A stretch of 64,000 nucleotides of DNA from Alteromonas indica (GTDB lineage: Bacteria; Pseudomonadota; Gammaproteobacteria; Enterobacterales; Alteromonadaceae), in NCBI GenBank assembly GCA_003056425.1, contig PYVY01000006.1, forward strand, positions 208,932 to 272,931. The letters run 5' to 3'. Numbering within the stretch: position 1 is the first letter of the stretch; each line of letters opens with the position of its first letter. A program made the translations under genes and the position numbers. Below, in pieces: positions 20,801 through 32,100 of this stretch. The notes beneath the pieces were generated by a model. The model searched no databases. It was given only the letters and a program-made list of their open reading frames with translations, and was not told the DNA's origin.

Positions 20801-20835
20801 GGGTTACCGGAGCGAGAGCTGCGGTAACCCTTTTT
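20801..20835 (+). terminator. Intrinsic terminator after TonB receptor 1
   Basis: A perfect 9-bp stem GGGTTACCG (20801-20809) / CGGTAACCC (20822-20830), a 12-base loop, then TTTTT. It implies that receptor 1 is transcribed apart from receptor 2. Confidence 0.82.
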
Positions 20836-21334
20836 AGTTAATAGCTCTATACAGCGGTACCGCGCAAGGTTTAGCCACCTACCTTTCATTGCTTTCAGAT
20901 AATTTGGCCTGAGCAGCGTTTGTGGCCGCCCTTATCGTGAACCTTAACAGGCTATATACGCTTACCCCTGCGTCACAGTGACCACGGTTAGCCGGCAACC
21001 TTTACACCGATGTTTATGCGTTTTCATCGTATCTTCCAGCCATTGTAACGTCTTTTATATCCCGCTATACCCCTCCAAAAATCAGACTGCATACCCTATG
21101 GATGTAATCGTAATGTAGCAAATATGTAATGAATACGTATGCATCGCGTTGCTCTAAATTTCGCCTGTCCTTACTATTAATTGCGCTATGGGAAGGCATT
21201 GCTTCATCGCCTATCTACAGTAGCTCAATAGCAAAATTGCGATCTTACCGCCGCTGGTTAATTCATTTACGGCCGGGCCGAGTAAGTGGGCTGTGATGCA
21301 ATAACAAGGAAACGTGAAAGGCATGGGAAACACA
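20836..21334. promoter_or_regulatory. Leader region of the second TonB-dependent receptor
   Basis: About 500 bases without a supported gene. It contains the operator-like 14-mer at 21130-21143, about 200 bases before the receptor start. Nothing else was recognised. Confidence 0.45.
21130..21143. promoter_or_regulatory. Starch-regulon operator candidate, copy 2
   Basis: The same 14-mer TGAATACGTATGCA, in the same orientation as the other three copies, upstream of the TonB receptor-pullulanase pair. Confidence 0.8.
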
Positions 21335-24300
21335 ATGAAAAGGTTCTCTATAAACAGGGTTACTGCCGTTTTAATATCCGTGGGGTTAGCCGGCCAGGTT
21401 AGCGCTCAGGAATCTGCGGCAACTCCTCAGGATGACGAGATTGAAAAAATAGAGGTGAGAGGATTTAGCACTAGCCTTATTCAGTCTTTAAATCAAAAGC
21501 GTTACTCCGATACAGTAACTGAACAAATTTCGGCAGATGATCTGGGTGGCTTACCCGATGTATCGATGGCAGATGCATTAACCCGCCTACCGGGTATTTC
21601 AGCGGTACGCACCGGTGGGCAAGCAGCCGAAATAAACATTCGTGGATTATCCGGGGATTTTGTATTTTCGACATTGAACGGGCGTGAACAGGTTTCCACC
21701 AGTGGTAGCCGGTCTATCGAGTTTGACCAGTACCCGTCAGAGCTGATTAATTCCGCTGCAGTGTATAAGTCACCTAAAGCCTCATTAATTGAAGGTGGGG
21801 TGGCCGGCACCGTTGAACTGCAAACCGCCAGTGCGCTGAATAACGAACAACAACATACCTTTAGTGCGAATGTGCGAGGTATGTTCAACGACCGCGCTGA
21901 TGAAATTTATGATGCAACCGAATACGGGCACCGCCTAAGTTTTTCGTGGCAGGGAAAATTTTTGGACGATACGTTGGGAATTTCGGCGGGCTTTGCCCGA
22001 CTGTATCAACCAAGTGTGGCCACCCAGTTTGTCGGCCTGGCTTACAATCAGCAAATTGATGTAGACGGTTTAGCGAACGATACGCAAAATCCTAATGCCC
22101 AGTGCCCTGGTTGCGAATTGGTAAGCGAAGGGTTTGAACTGCAACACAGAGGCGGTGAGGAAACCCGGAACGGGTATCTGGCATCCATTGAGTGGGCGCC
22201 CCACGATACATTACGAATCAAAGCCGATGCTTTTGTGTCCCGTTTTGATACGGCTACGTTCGCGCGCGGCTTTCGGGTAAAGTTCGGCGGTGAGAACGCC
22301 AGTATTACTAATCCGGTAGTGGAAAATAACGTGGTGACAGGGGGCGTCTTTACCCGCACTAAAGACAACTATACCCGTGTTGAGCTGGTTAATGATGACA
22401 ATAACGAACAAGATCAAATAGCCAGCTACGGGATCAATGCTGACTGGCAGATCACTGATAACTTTGCCGTACAAATTGATATTTCGCTATCAAAAGCGCA
22501 AAGCGATTTCAAAAACGGTTTGTTGTGGGGATTGGTGGCACAAGATGCTACGGCGCTTAACCCTGTCATTGATAATAATGTGCAAATTGCATATCAACTT
22601 AACGGGCTCAATTTGCCGGATGTGGCATTTAATCAGGCTGAGGCGTTTGCCGACACTTCACGGGTTATGGTGAGTAAATATGGTATTTACCCGTTTCACA
22701 ATGAAGATGAGCTTGATGCATATCGCGGTGACTTTCAGTATTTTGTCGATAGCGGTCCACTTGCGTCAATTGAAGGAGGGTACCGTTATTCTAACCGCGA
22801 GTATACTAACCAGCGTTCGGTATTTGAATATGGTAATGATGGAGCGTTGTCCGCTGCTCAGCCGCCCCTTGCATTAAATAATGAGATTACCGAAACAGTG
22901 AGCTGGGGGGGCCAGTTTGATTATTTTCCTGACTATCTTGCGGTAGATGTGCCGGGTGCATTAGCGGCCTGGTTTCCGGCAGGGGTGCCGCAACCAGTGC
23001 AAACCTGGGGACCAGGTGCGGCCGGTGTTATCAATGGCCCGGGCAGCGGCGCTGATACGGCCTGGACTATTCAGGAAAGTGGCGATGTGTTCGAAACGGT
23101 CAATGCAGCCTACCTTATGGCTAACCTGGAATTTAACGTATTGGGTTTGCCCATCAACGGCAATATAGGGGTACGCTACGTGGACTCTATGCAACGTTCA
23201 ACCACGTTGCAAAGAGCCACTACTATGCTCAGCCAGGCAGAAGGACAAACAGAAGTAAGCGATCCTACCGCTGGCGCGCAGAATATTCTGGATGAGGCCG
23301 GGTTAGTTAATAACTTTTATCGTCCGGCAATGCTAACCCATGAGTATACTGACTGGTTACCTTCTATTAATTTGAATATTAAACTGTCAGAGCAATCGCA
23401 ATTACGGATGGCCGCAGCCAAAGTGATGGGTCGGGCGCCTATTAACCGCTTTGCTGCCAACACCACGACGAGTGTCGAAACGCTCACCGCCTCTATGGAC
23501 CGCGACTCTGGCGAAATACAGGTCTCCCAGCCAACCGCCAAGGTAAGCGGTTCATCCAGAAACAGTCCTTACTTAGACCCGTTTTACGCTACCCAGTATG
23601 ACATTTCTTATGAGTATTATTTTGCCCAAAGTGATGGCGCTATTGTAGTGGCCGGCTTTTATAAAAATATTGATTCCTTTATCGAAAATATCGCTATCGA
23701 CCCTTACGACTTTGCGGCCAACGGGTTGGTTACGCCGGACAGCGTTGAAGTGCCTGTTTTTATGGCGGCGCAATTTGAAGGTGAAGAACCCGAGCAGGCT
23801 GTCGATGCCACAGGAGCGCCGTTATTTATCACTGTACCGGTTGAAAATGGCCGCTACGAAACAGCGGTAAATAACGCTAAAGGGGGCTACATTCGAGGTA
23901 TTGAGATAGCTTATACGCAAATTTATAGCATGCTACCTGGTGCTTTATCAGGGCTGGGAGTAAACGCTTCTTATTCGTTTACCGAAAGCGAAATTGAACG
24001 GTCAGTGGGCGATGGCGTGTATGCCTCTGCTCTGCCCGGCCTATCTGAGAATGTTGCAACGGTAACCCTGTTCTGGGAGTACGCAGATTTTGAAACCCGT
24101 TTGTCGGCCCGCTATCGGGATGCGTTTGTGTCACAACAGGTGGCTGTTAACGATCAAACGGTTAACTTTGCCGAAGAACTTATCTTTGACTATCAGGCCT
24201 CGTACAACCTCAGCGACCACGCCAGCGTGTTGTTTCAGGTAAATAATGTGACTGATGAACCCACCAGAAGTTATTTCAGCGATGAAACGCAAACCGGGAC

Positions 24301-24352
24301 TTTGCAGTATTTTGGCACGCAATATTACCTGGGCATGACCTATTCGTTTTAA
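21335..24352 (+). CDS. TonB-dependent receptor, second copy, paired with pullulanase
   Basis: A second large outer-membrane receptor (1005 aa from this start). It has a signal peptide ending GQVSAQE, a TonB-box-like EKIEVRGFSTSL, a plug with ISADDLGGLPDVSMADALTRLPG and NIRGLSGDFVFSTLNGREQV, and a barrel ending in YLGMTYSF. Start choice is uncertain: GTG 21314 and ATG 21323 are in frame upstream, but ATG 21335 follows GGGAA at a good distance and gives a compact signal peptide. The pullulanase starts 9 bases after its stop, so the two are one operon headed by operator copy 2. Import of branched malto-oligosaccharides released by the pullulanase is the likely role (inference from context). Confidence 0.88.
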   Translation: MKRFSINRVTAVLISVGLAGQVSAQESAATPQDDEIEKIEVRGFSTSLIQSLNQKRYSDTVTEQISADDLGGLPDVSMADALTRLPGISAVRTGGQAAEINIRGLSGDFVFSTLNGREQVSTSGSRSIEFDQYPSELINSAAVYKSPKASLIEGGVAGTVELQTASALNNEQQHTFSANVRGMFNDRADEIYDATEYGHRLSFSWQGKFLDDTLGISAGFARLYQPSVATQFVGLAYNQQIDVDGLANDTQNPNAQCPGCELVSEGFELQHRGGEETRNGYLASIEWAPHDTLRIKADAFVSRFDTATFARGFRVKFGGENASITNPVVENNVVTGGVFTRTKDNYTRVELVNDDNNEQDQIASYGINADWQITDNFAVQIDISLSKAQSDFKNGLLWGLVAQDATALNPVIDNNVQIAYQLNGLNLPDVAFNQAEAFADTSRVMVSKYGIYPFHNEDELDAYRGDFQYFVDSGPLASIEGGYRYSNREYTNQRSVFEYGNDGALSAAQPPLALNNEITETVSWGGQFDYFPDYLAVDVPGALAAWFPAGVPQPVQTWGPGAAGVINGPGSGADTAWTIQESGDVFETVNAAYLMANLEFNVLGLPINGNIGVRYVDSMQRSTTLQRATTMLSQAEGQTEVSDPTAGAQNILDEAGLVNNFYRPAMLTHEYTDWLPSINLNIKLSEQSQLRMAAAKVMGRAPINRFAANTTTSVETLTASMDRDSGEIQVSQPTAKVSGSSRNSPYLDPFYATQYDISYEYYFAQSDGAIVVAGFYKNIDSFIENIAIDPYDFAANGLVTPDSVEVPVFMAAQFEGEEPEQAVDATGAPLFITVPVENGRYETAVNNAKGGYIRGIEIAYTQIYSMLPGALSGLGVNASYSFTESEIERSVGDGVYASALPGLSENVATVTLFWEYADFETRLSARYRDAFVSQQVAVNDQTVNFAEELIFDYQASYNLSDHASVLFQVNNVTDEPTRSYFSDETQTGTLQYFGTQYYLGMTYSF

Positions 24353-24361
24353 GGACAAACA

Positions 24362-27300
24362 ATGAAGATTACTACTCAATTACCCTGGGCCGGGACATTA
24401 ACAATGTTCCGTAACCGGTTATCGCCAGATAACTTGCGCTATATAGTTAGTACCGTATTGCTACTGTTTATCGTCAGCGGATGTGGCGCAGACAGTGTGA
24501 CTTCGGGCTCGGCAGATTTACTCACCTGCACAGCGCCAAATGTACCCGATGCTGAGGGTAACGCATGTGTAGCACCGCCGCCCATTGCCTGTGAAGTACC
24601 CACGGTTCCCAATGAAACCAATGACGCCTGCGTGGTTGGCGCTGATCCATCATTACCAGATCCGGTTTTTTTCCCGGGCGACAATGAAGCGGTGTTGTAT
24701 TACAACCGCAAACATGTCGATGCAGAAAATACGCCATCGGATACCGCTTATGACGGCTGGCGCTTACATACCTGGAACAATGAAACCTGCGACGCTTATG
24801 CAGATGACGATACAGCATGGGACAATGGCCGCCCGATAAGTGGTATCGATCCGACCTACGGAGCCTATTGGATTTTAGCGCTAAAACCGGATTACGGTCA
24901 GTGCCATAATTTTATCATACATAAGGGCACTGACGATGCTGGTAAGGCGCTAGGTACTGGTGACTTTCAGGCCCCGCTAGACCAGGACGATGAAACATTT
25001 ACGCGGATGAATTTCACCCTCGACGGTGAAGCCACAATATTTGAGTTTCCTATTGCCGGGCTGGGCCCCCAATCAGTAAATATCGAAGGTAGAGCTGCAC
25101 ACTGGATAGATCAACAAACGCTTATCTGGCAGGTGGGCGATGAGGTCAGCCAGGTCAAGCTTCATTATAGTGACAATCAGCCGTTGCAAAGCTCTATTGA
25201 AACCGGGCTAAGTGGCGAGACATTGGTACTGGAAGCGACCTCATTAACGGATGAGCAACGCCAGATCTATCCGTTTATTGCTGACTGGCCAGCCTTTTGG
25301 GTGGATATTGATGACGTTACCGCCAAAGCTTTGTTAAAAGGACAGATTGCATTAGCTGCTTACAATGCTCAGGGCGCCTTAATTTCAGCTACGGGCATAC
25401 AGCATGCGAAGGTATTGGATGCATTGTATACTCAAGGTGCGGAAGATGCGGATAACCTACCGCTGGGAGCCTCCTACCAGGATGGCGCAATTAATGTGGC
25501 GGTGTGGGCGCCGACCGCCCGGGCTGTTAGCTTATTAAGCTACGCCGACGACAAAACATTGCAGCAGCGCTACAGTATGACGCTGGACGAGGCCAGTGGA
25601 GTCTGGACGTATCAGGCGGACGAGGCCCTGGATCGTACATTGTATCGTTTCGAAGTAGATGTGTTTGCGCCCACCACCGGCCAATTTGAAACCTTTGAAG
25701 TTACCGATCCCTATTCGCAATCGGTATCAACTAATGGCCGTTTTTCGCGGTTCGTTAACTTAGCAGATGACGATCTGAAACCGCAAGGCTGGGACAGTCA
25801 TTTCATTCCCACCCTCGAGAATCCAGAGGATGCGGTTATTTATGAAGTGCATGTTCGCGACTTCAGTGCCCGGGATGCTACCGTCAGTGAAGCTAACAGA
25901 GGAAAATACCTGGCCTTTACCGAAACCGACAGTGCACCGGTTGAGCATTTGCGCCGGCTTCAGCAAGCCGGGCTTAACTATATTCACCTGTTACCCCTGG
26001 CGGATATCGCTACCATAGAAGAGGATCCCACGAAGACCGTTAATCTTTATAGTAGTGTGGCCCAGCTATGCCAGCTTAATGCATCGGCCGCAGTATGTGC
26101 AGAAGAAGATGCCGAACGTCAACTGATTGATGTGTACCAAAGCTACGATCCCATATCAGAGCAGGGTAAAGCGCAAGCGCTGACTCAGCAACTGCAGGAC
26201 ATTGATACGTTCAACTGGGGCTACGATCCACATCATTTCAATGTTCCTGAAGGCAGCTATGCCACGGATAGCGAATCTGTCGCCAGAATCAAAGAAATGC
26301 GTGCAATGATTATGGCCCTGCACGAGATGAATTTGCGGGTGGCCCTGGATGTGGTATTCAACCATACCCACGCCTCGGGCGTTTTTCCAAAGTCAGTATT
26401 AGATAAAGTGGTGCCAGGCTACTATCACCGCTATGACGCTGCGACCGGCGCGCTGATAAACGAAACTTGTTGTGATGATACAGAGCCTCAACAGGTCATG
26501 ATGGAAAAACTAATGGCTGATTCATTGGCCATGTGGGCAGAACACTACAAGTTTGATTCGTTTAGATTTGACATTATGAGCCAGGCTACCGTCGATACTA
26601 TGGTCAAATTGCGCGAGCAGATTCAGTCCATCGATAGCGACAACTATTTTTACGGAGAAGGCTGGCTAAAAGAATACCCGGGTTATACCCAGGCAAATCA
26701 GCTCAATATGGCAGGCACCGGCATTGGCACCTTTAATGACCGGCTACGCGAAGCGGTCCGGCAGGGCAATATTTTTAACCCCAACAGCGATGCTGCATTG
26801 GCTGACCAAGATAAACTGAAAGTGGGTTTAGCCGGTACAATGGCCGACTTTTTACTGACCACATCTACCGGCAATGCGGTAAATGCCAGTGCGTTAGGAG
26901 GCTACGCGCTACAGCCTGCGGACATTATCAACTATGTATCTAAACACGATAATGAAACCTTGTGGGACCAATTCAACTATACCCTACCTGCTGATATCAG
27001 CTTAACTGAACGGGTACGTATCCAAAACATTGGTATTGGTATCCCGCTGGTAAGCCAGGGGATTCCTTTTCTGCAGCTTGGTGGCGATATGCTGCGTTCT
27101 AAATCGATGGACCGCAATACCTACAACGCTGGCGATTGGTTTAACTTTGTCGACTTCACCTATCAGACAAACAACTGGAATATCGGGTTGCCGCTGGCAG
27201 CAGATAACCAAACGCGCTGGCCTGAAATGGTGGAATTCATTTATGCGCCGGAGCGGGCGGCTGGAAGTACAGAGATCCAGTTTGCCAGTAGCGTGTTCAC

Positions 27301-28735
27301 CGAATTTTTATCAATTCGGCGCGATTCTGCTTTATTCCGACTAACCACTGCGCAGGCTATTACCGACCGTGTGGGTTTCCATAATATTGGATCAGCGCAA
27401 CAGGTGGGTTTGGTAGCGATGAGTATTGATGATGGTATCAGTAACGATCCTGAGCATCCCCGGGCTGATCTGGATCCCATGGCTGATGCGTTGATGGTGG
27501 TGATTAATAGCGGCTATGAAGAAAAATCGATAAGCGTAAATACGGCGACCGGTTTTAGCCTGCATCCCGTCCAGGTAAATTCGGTTGATTCGGTGACAGC
27601 CTCTGCTTATTTTACAGAAGGGCAAGACGGCAATGGTACGTTTACGGTGCCCGCCCTGACTATGGCAGTATTTATCAAATCCCAGCAGGGCGCCCAAGGC
27701 GCGGGTCTTGCCGCTATTGCGACCTCCGGAGCGCCAGACGTTGCGCCATATGCGGCAACGTTATATCTTCGCGGCGATATGAACGAATGGGGTACGCAAC
27801 ATCCGCTGAACTACCAGGGCAATGGGCAGTATCGGGTGCAGGTTAACCTCAACGCAGAAACAGAATATCAATTTAAACTGGCCTCAGAGAATTGGAGCGA
27901 CGTGGATTTAGGCGCTGCGAATACCAATACGTTGTCGGTAGACCAAGCGATAGCGCTGGCGCGCGGTGGGGCTAATTTAAGTTTTACCGCCCCGCGTAGT
28001 ACCACGTACGAATTGCTGCTTGATGCCAGCGATGTTGAAAACCCGGTGTTACAGATAGATTTTGAACAGCCCTATGCAGATACACCGCTATACATCCGCG
28101 GCGACTTCAATGCGTGGGGAACCGGTAACCCTATGGTCTACCAGGGAAACAAACTCTATAGTGCGCAACTAACGATAGCGCCAGGCACCTATGGTTTTAA
28201 ATTGGCGTCGGAAGACTGGAGTACGCTTAACTTTGGCGCATTATCTGCGACTGAGGCCGACACTGCGCTGACACTAAACACAGAATTAGCCCTGACAAAC
28301 TCGGATAATAACCTGACATTCAGTATAGAACAGCAAACCGATGTAGTGTTTGTACTGGACCTATCAAACCCTCAAGCGCCAAAAGTCAAAGCATTTGAAG
28401 AGCAATTCTTTGGTAGCACCGAGGTGTTTGTCAGGGGCGCCATGAACGGCTGGGATACAACCGATTTACTGCAATGGCAGGGCGACAGTACGTATGCGGT
28501 GGATATCGCCATTGCGGGTGGGGCGACGGAATTTAAAATTGCCTCCCAGGATTGGGCTACCGTAAACCTGGGTAATCCCGATAATGCGACCTCCAATACC
28601 GTGGTGGTGGATGAGGCCAAGCGATTAAATAGCAGCAACAATAATCTGGTGATAGATTTACCCGCCGGAACATACACGTTCAGTGTAATAGGTCCAGATG
28701 GTAATAATCCCTTTATTTTAATTACTGAAAAATAA
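24362..28735 (+). CDS. Lipoprotein pullulanase (GH13) with three C-terminal repeat modules
   Basis: A very large (1457 aa) debranching enzyme hydrolysing alpha-1,6 bonds of starch or pullulan, probably anchored in a membrane at the cell surface: the lipobox VSGC puts the lipidated cysteine at residue 41. A Cys-rich linker follows (TCTAPNVPDAEGNACV type repeats, about 56-95), then an N-terminal starch-binding-like region, a GH13 N-terminal domain (GASYQDGAINVAVWAPTARA), and the catalytic barrel: YEVHVRDFSARD near 492, VALDVVFNHTH near 659, the nucleophile in FRFDIMS near 735, the acid in YFYGEGW near 765, and SKHDNETLW near 860. The C-terminus has three related modules with RGDMNEWG (R1137), RGDFNAWG (R1246) and RGAMNGWD (R1358), each followed by an FKLAS/FKIAS-DW motif; these are probably carbohydrate-binding. 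ATG 24362 follows AAGGA. Confidence 0.92.
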   Translation: MKITTQLPWAGTLTMFRNRLSPDNLRYIVSTVLLLFIVSGCGADSVTSGSADLLTCTAPNVPDAEGNACVAPPPIACEVPTVPNETNDACVVGADPSLPDPVFFPGDNEAVLYYNRKHVDAENTPSDTAYDGWRLHTWNNETCDAYADDDTAWDNGRPISGIDPTYGAYWILALKPDYGQCHNFIIHKGTDDAGKALGTGDFQAPLDQDDETFTRMNFTLDGEATIFEFPIAGLGPQSVNIEGRAAHWIDQQTLIWQVGDEVSQVKLHYSDNQPLQSSIETGLSGETLVLEATSLTDEQRQIYPFIADWPAFWVDIDDVTAKALLKGQIALAAYNAQGALISATGIQHAKVLDALYTQGAEDADNLPLGASYQDGAINVAVWAPTARAVSLLSYADDKTLQQRYSMTLDEASGVWTYQADEALDRTLYRFEVDVFAPTTGQFETFEVTDPYSQSVSTNGRFSRFVNLADDDLKPQGWDSHFIPTLENPEDAVIYEVHVRDFSARDATVSEANRGKYLAFTETDSAPVEHLRRLQQAGLNYIHLLPLADIATIEEDPTKTVNLYSSVAQLCQLNASAAVCAEEDAERQLIDVYQSYDPISEQGKAQALTQQLQDIDTFNWGYDPHHFNVPEGSYATDSESVARIKEMRAMIMALHEMNLRVALDVVFNHTHASGVFPKSVLDKVVPGYYHRYDAATGALINETCCDDTEPQQVMMEKLMADSLAMWAEHYKFDSFRFDIMSQATVDTMVKLREQIQSIDSDNYFYGEGWLKEYPGYTQANQLNMAGTGIGTFNDRLREAVRQGNIFNPNSDAALADQDKLKVGLAGTMADFLLTTSTGNAVNASALGGYALQPADIINYVSKHDNETLWDQFNYTLPADISLTERVRIQNIGIGIPLVSQGIPFLQLGGDMLRSKSMDRNTYNAGDWFNFVDFTYQTNNWNIGLPLAADNQTRWPEMVEFIYAPERAAGSTEIQFASSVFTEFLSIRRDSALFRLTTAQAITDRVGFHNIGSAQQVGLVAMSIDDGISNDPEHPRADLDPMADALMVVINSGYEEKSISVNTATGFSLHPVQVNSVDSVTASAYFTEGQDGNGTFTVPALTMAVFIKSQQGAQGAGLAAIATSGAPDVAPYAATLYLRGDMNEWGTQHPLNYQGNGQYRVQVNLNAETEYQFKLASENWSDVDLGAANTNTLSVDQAIALARGGANLSFTAPRSTTYELLLDASDVENPVLQIDFEQPYADTPLYIRGDFNAWGTGNPMVYQGNKLYSAQLTIAPGTYGFKLASEDWSTLNFGALSATEADTALTLNTELALTNSDNNLTFSIEQQTDVVFVLDLSNPQAPKVKAFEEQFFGSTEVFVRGAMNGWDTTDLLQWQGDSTYAVDIAIAGGATEFKIASQDWATVNLGNPDNATSNTVVVDEAKRLNSSNNNLVIDLPAGTYTFSVIGPDGNNPFILITEK

Positions 28736-29178
28736 AGCGTCTTATGTGCCAGCATCGAAATTAAACTTCGGTGCTGGTTATCCTCTTAAAAATATCTTTC
28801 CTGTAGTGTTAACCCCGTCTTATTTTTAGCTCAATTAACCATCATATAATATAAATCTACTATTAATTAATCTGTAAAAATTATTAAGTTAACGTAAATG
28901 AAAATGCTTTAATCCTAAATTAACGCTATTCCATCTTTCCAAAAAGTGGCTCTTACTTGCTTGATATTGTTGATAAATTAAACGTCTTTGTTGCCTTTTA
29001 TTTGCACAATATGATGTTCATCGTTCTAAACCTGTCTTTCACCGATGATATTGAACTTTACGTTGTATTTATATTCCCCGGTTGCTTAATATCGTTTTCG
29101 ATTTATTACCATCATGTAATAAACATATAAAAATAAATATATTTAGTTGACTGAAAAAGTCTTCCAGGGAGAACAATT
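28736..29178. promoter_or_regulatory. AT-rich leader of the Oar-like TonB receptor
   Basis: 443 bases without a gene. An imperfect hairpin (CCAGCATCGAA / CTTCGGTGCTGG, about 28750-28776) follows the pullulanase stop but lacks a T run. Two similar elements, ACCATCATATAATA (28838-28851) and ACCATCATGTAATA (29108-29121), lie 270 bases apart. The starch 14-mer is absent. Confidence 0.45.
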
Positions 29179-32100
29179 ATGATAAGAAAAAGTCTACTCG
29201 CATTAGCGATAGGGACCTCATTAGGCCTATCTGCGCCGGTCTTTGCCGCAGGTAGTACTTCCAGTATTTCAGGTGTGGTTGAATCTCAGGACAGTACCCA
29301 GCTAACGGTTACAGCCGTCAATCCTGACACCGGTTTTTCGCGCACCGTATCGGTTGCTGCGGACGGTAGCTACCGGTTCGCTAAAATGGAGACAGGCACT
29401 TACAACATCACTATAAAACGTGGTGATTCAGTGGTGGCCGAAGATACGCTTCGCGTCACTCTGGGGTCCAACAAACAAGCAGATTTTAACGTGGGCGCAA
29501 TGAATGCTGAGCGCATTGAAGTGACCGGCGCGCGTATTTCTGCTATTGATTTATCGTCTACTGACTCTGGCTTGGTGTTAGGAGAGGCGGAAATTGACCG
29601 TATGCCTATCGCCAGAAATATAACTGCCGTAGCGTTACTTGCTCCAGGTGTTGTCCAGGGCGATTCAGGCTTTGGTAACGTAGCCTCATTTGGCGGCGCG
29701 TCTGTTGCTGAAAACGCCTGCTATATCAACGGCCTGGAAGTTACTGATACTCGTCAGGGCTTGGGCTGTGGGGCGGTTCCATTTGAAATGTACAAAGAGT
29801 TCCAGGTTAAAACCGGCGGTTTCTCTGCTGAGTTTGGCCGTGCTACCGGTGGCCTGGTTAACGCCGTAACGAAAAGTGGTACCAATGAGTGGCAGTTTGA
29901 TTTTACTGCTAACTGGTCTCCGTCTTCATTACAGGAAGATGGTTCGGTATCACGTGGTATGGGTGGTACTGGCGAAATCTTCCGCGACAATCGGAATGAT
30001 GAAACTGATGAATGGGATTACAGCGTTTCGGCTGCAGGTCCTATCATTGAAGACAAGCTGTTTTTCTACGCATTGGTAAATCCACGCTCTGTCTCAAATG
30101 ACTTCTCCTACGGTGCTGTATTTGATGAATATGCTGCAACAGATCAAATGCGTTATCGTGAGTCTGACGGTACTGATAATTTATTCTGGGGCACCAAGAT
30201 AGACTGGGATATTGTGGAAGGTCACCGCCTGAGCTACTTTGCTTATTCAGACCAGAATGATGCGGTTGAAGATGTTTACGGTTACGATGCTGAAAGCCAG
30301 ACAGTTGAAGAGTATCAAGGCTCTTATTTACGTAAACGCGGTGGGGAAGCACAGAGTGTAACTTATACAGGTTACATTACTGACGATCTTTCGGTTTCCG
30401 CCATGTGGGGTGAAATTGAAACCCAGTACGAAACCACGCCTACTAATCTTGATTGCCCTACCATTACTGACCAGCGCAATGTACCCTCAGCTGAAAAAGC
30501 GCCGCAGTGCGGCCCGGGTGGTTCATTCGGCGATAATTTCGATGAAAATACCCAGTATCGATTCGACATCGAATATTACTGGGGCGACCACCTGATTAAA
30601 GCGGGTATCGACAAACAAGACCGTGCTTCCACACGGATTACGCGTCCAGTGGGTGGCCACTCGTATCGTTATTTCTCACTGGAATCGGGCTCTAATATCC
30701 AAGGTGATATGGGTAATCTTTACACTAATACCACCGGCGCAGCCCAAGACTTGGTGTCTGACCGGATATTCGACGGCGGTGGCTCGTTTGAATCTGATCT
30801 GACCGCTTATTATATTGAAGATAAGTGGCAGGTTACCCCGTCACTGATGCTTACAATTGGCTTACGTAAAGATCTATTCGAAGGGGCGGGTACCACCGGC
30901 AAAACCCTGTTTGACTTTGATACCGATATCGCGCCGCGTTTAGGCTTTAGCTGGGATGTAAACGGTGATGGTGAATCAAAACTTTATGGTAACTATGGTC
31001 GTTATTATTTACCCATCGCGAATAATACAATCTATCGGGCGGCGTCGGGCGTAAGTGATACCACTACGTATTATACGTTCGATGATATTGATTCGGTAAG
31101 TGGTGCTCCTATCGGCGCAACACCAGTGAACGGCGCGGTTGAAAACTCACAAACGGCTTCATCGGTGGCAGCGGTACCGACACAAGATACCTTCCAGGCA
31201 CAAGAAGCCGACCCGTTTTCACGTGACGAATATATTCTGGGCTACCAGTTTACGGTTAACGACAATCTCACCGCTGAAGTGACCGGGACATACCGTGAAG
31301 TTACCAGTGCGCTAGATGACTATTGTGGTATTTACGCTTATCCGTATTGCGTTATGCTGAATCCTGGTAGTGATATGAGCTGGTATAAAGACGGCTATTA
31401 TTGGGATGGTTCGCAGCTTGATGAATCAAAGCTGCCGTTATTTGACGGTAATGCTGACGAAGGTTCATTAACTACGCATACCGCACAGACATTGCAATTG
31501 CCTGAAGGTAAAAATGAATATACTTCGGTTCAGTTGAAACTGAATTATATAGAAGATAATTATCGCGTTAACTTCCAGTACACCTGGGCGCGCAGTGTAG
31601 GTAACTTTGAAGGTGCAGTTAAGTCTGATATCGATCAGGCTGATGCTGGGATCACACAAGACTTCGATTTCCCTGCGCTGATGGATGGTGCCGATGGCTA
31701 TCAGCCAAACGATCGTCGCCATACATTTAAGCTCTATGGCTCATATGATGTAAGCGAAGACTTTATCGTTGGTTTTAATTCATCACTGCAAAGTGGTCGT
31801 CCGCTGACCGCATTTGGTCAGGGATACCCAAGTGATGATGCTAACCTGTATGGTAGCTATGGTGATACGTACTACATCCTTACTGGTTGCTCAGCGGCGT
31901 TGTCTGACGAAGGCTTATGTGCTCAGGACGACAAGCAATATCGCTACAGCCCACGCGGCTCGGTAGGCCGTACACCTTGGACGTTCAATCTTGATGTGTC
32001 TGCTGCCTATATGTTTAGCTATCAGGAAGTCGATATGCGTATGACGCTAAATATCTTCAACCTGCTGAACTCGCAAGAAGAAATGTCGACTAACGAACAT

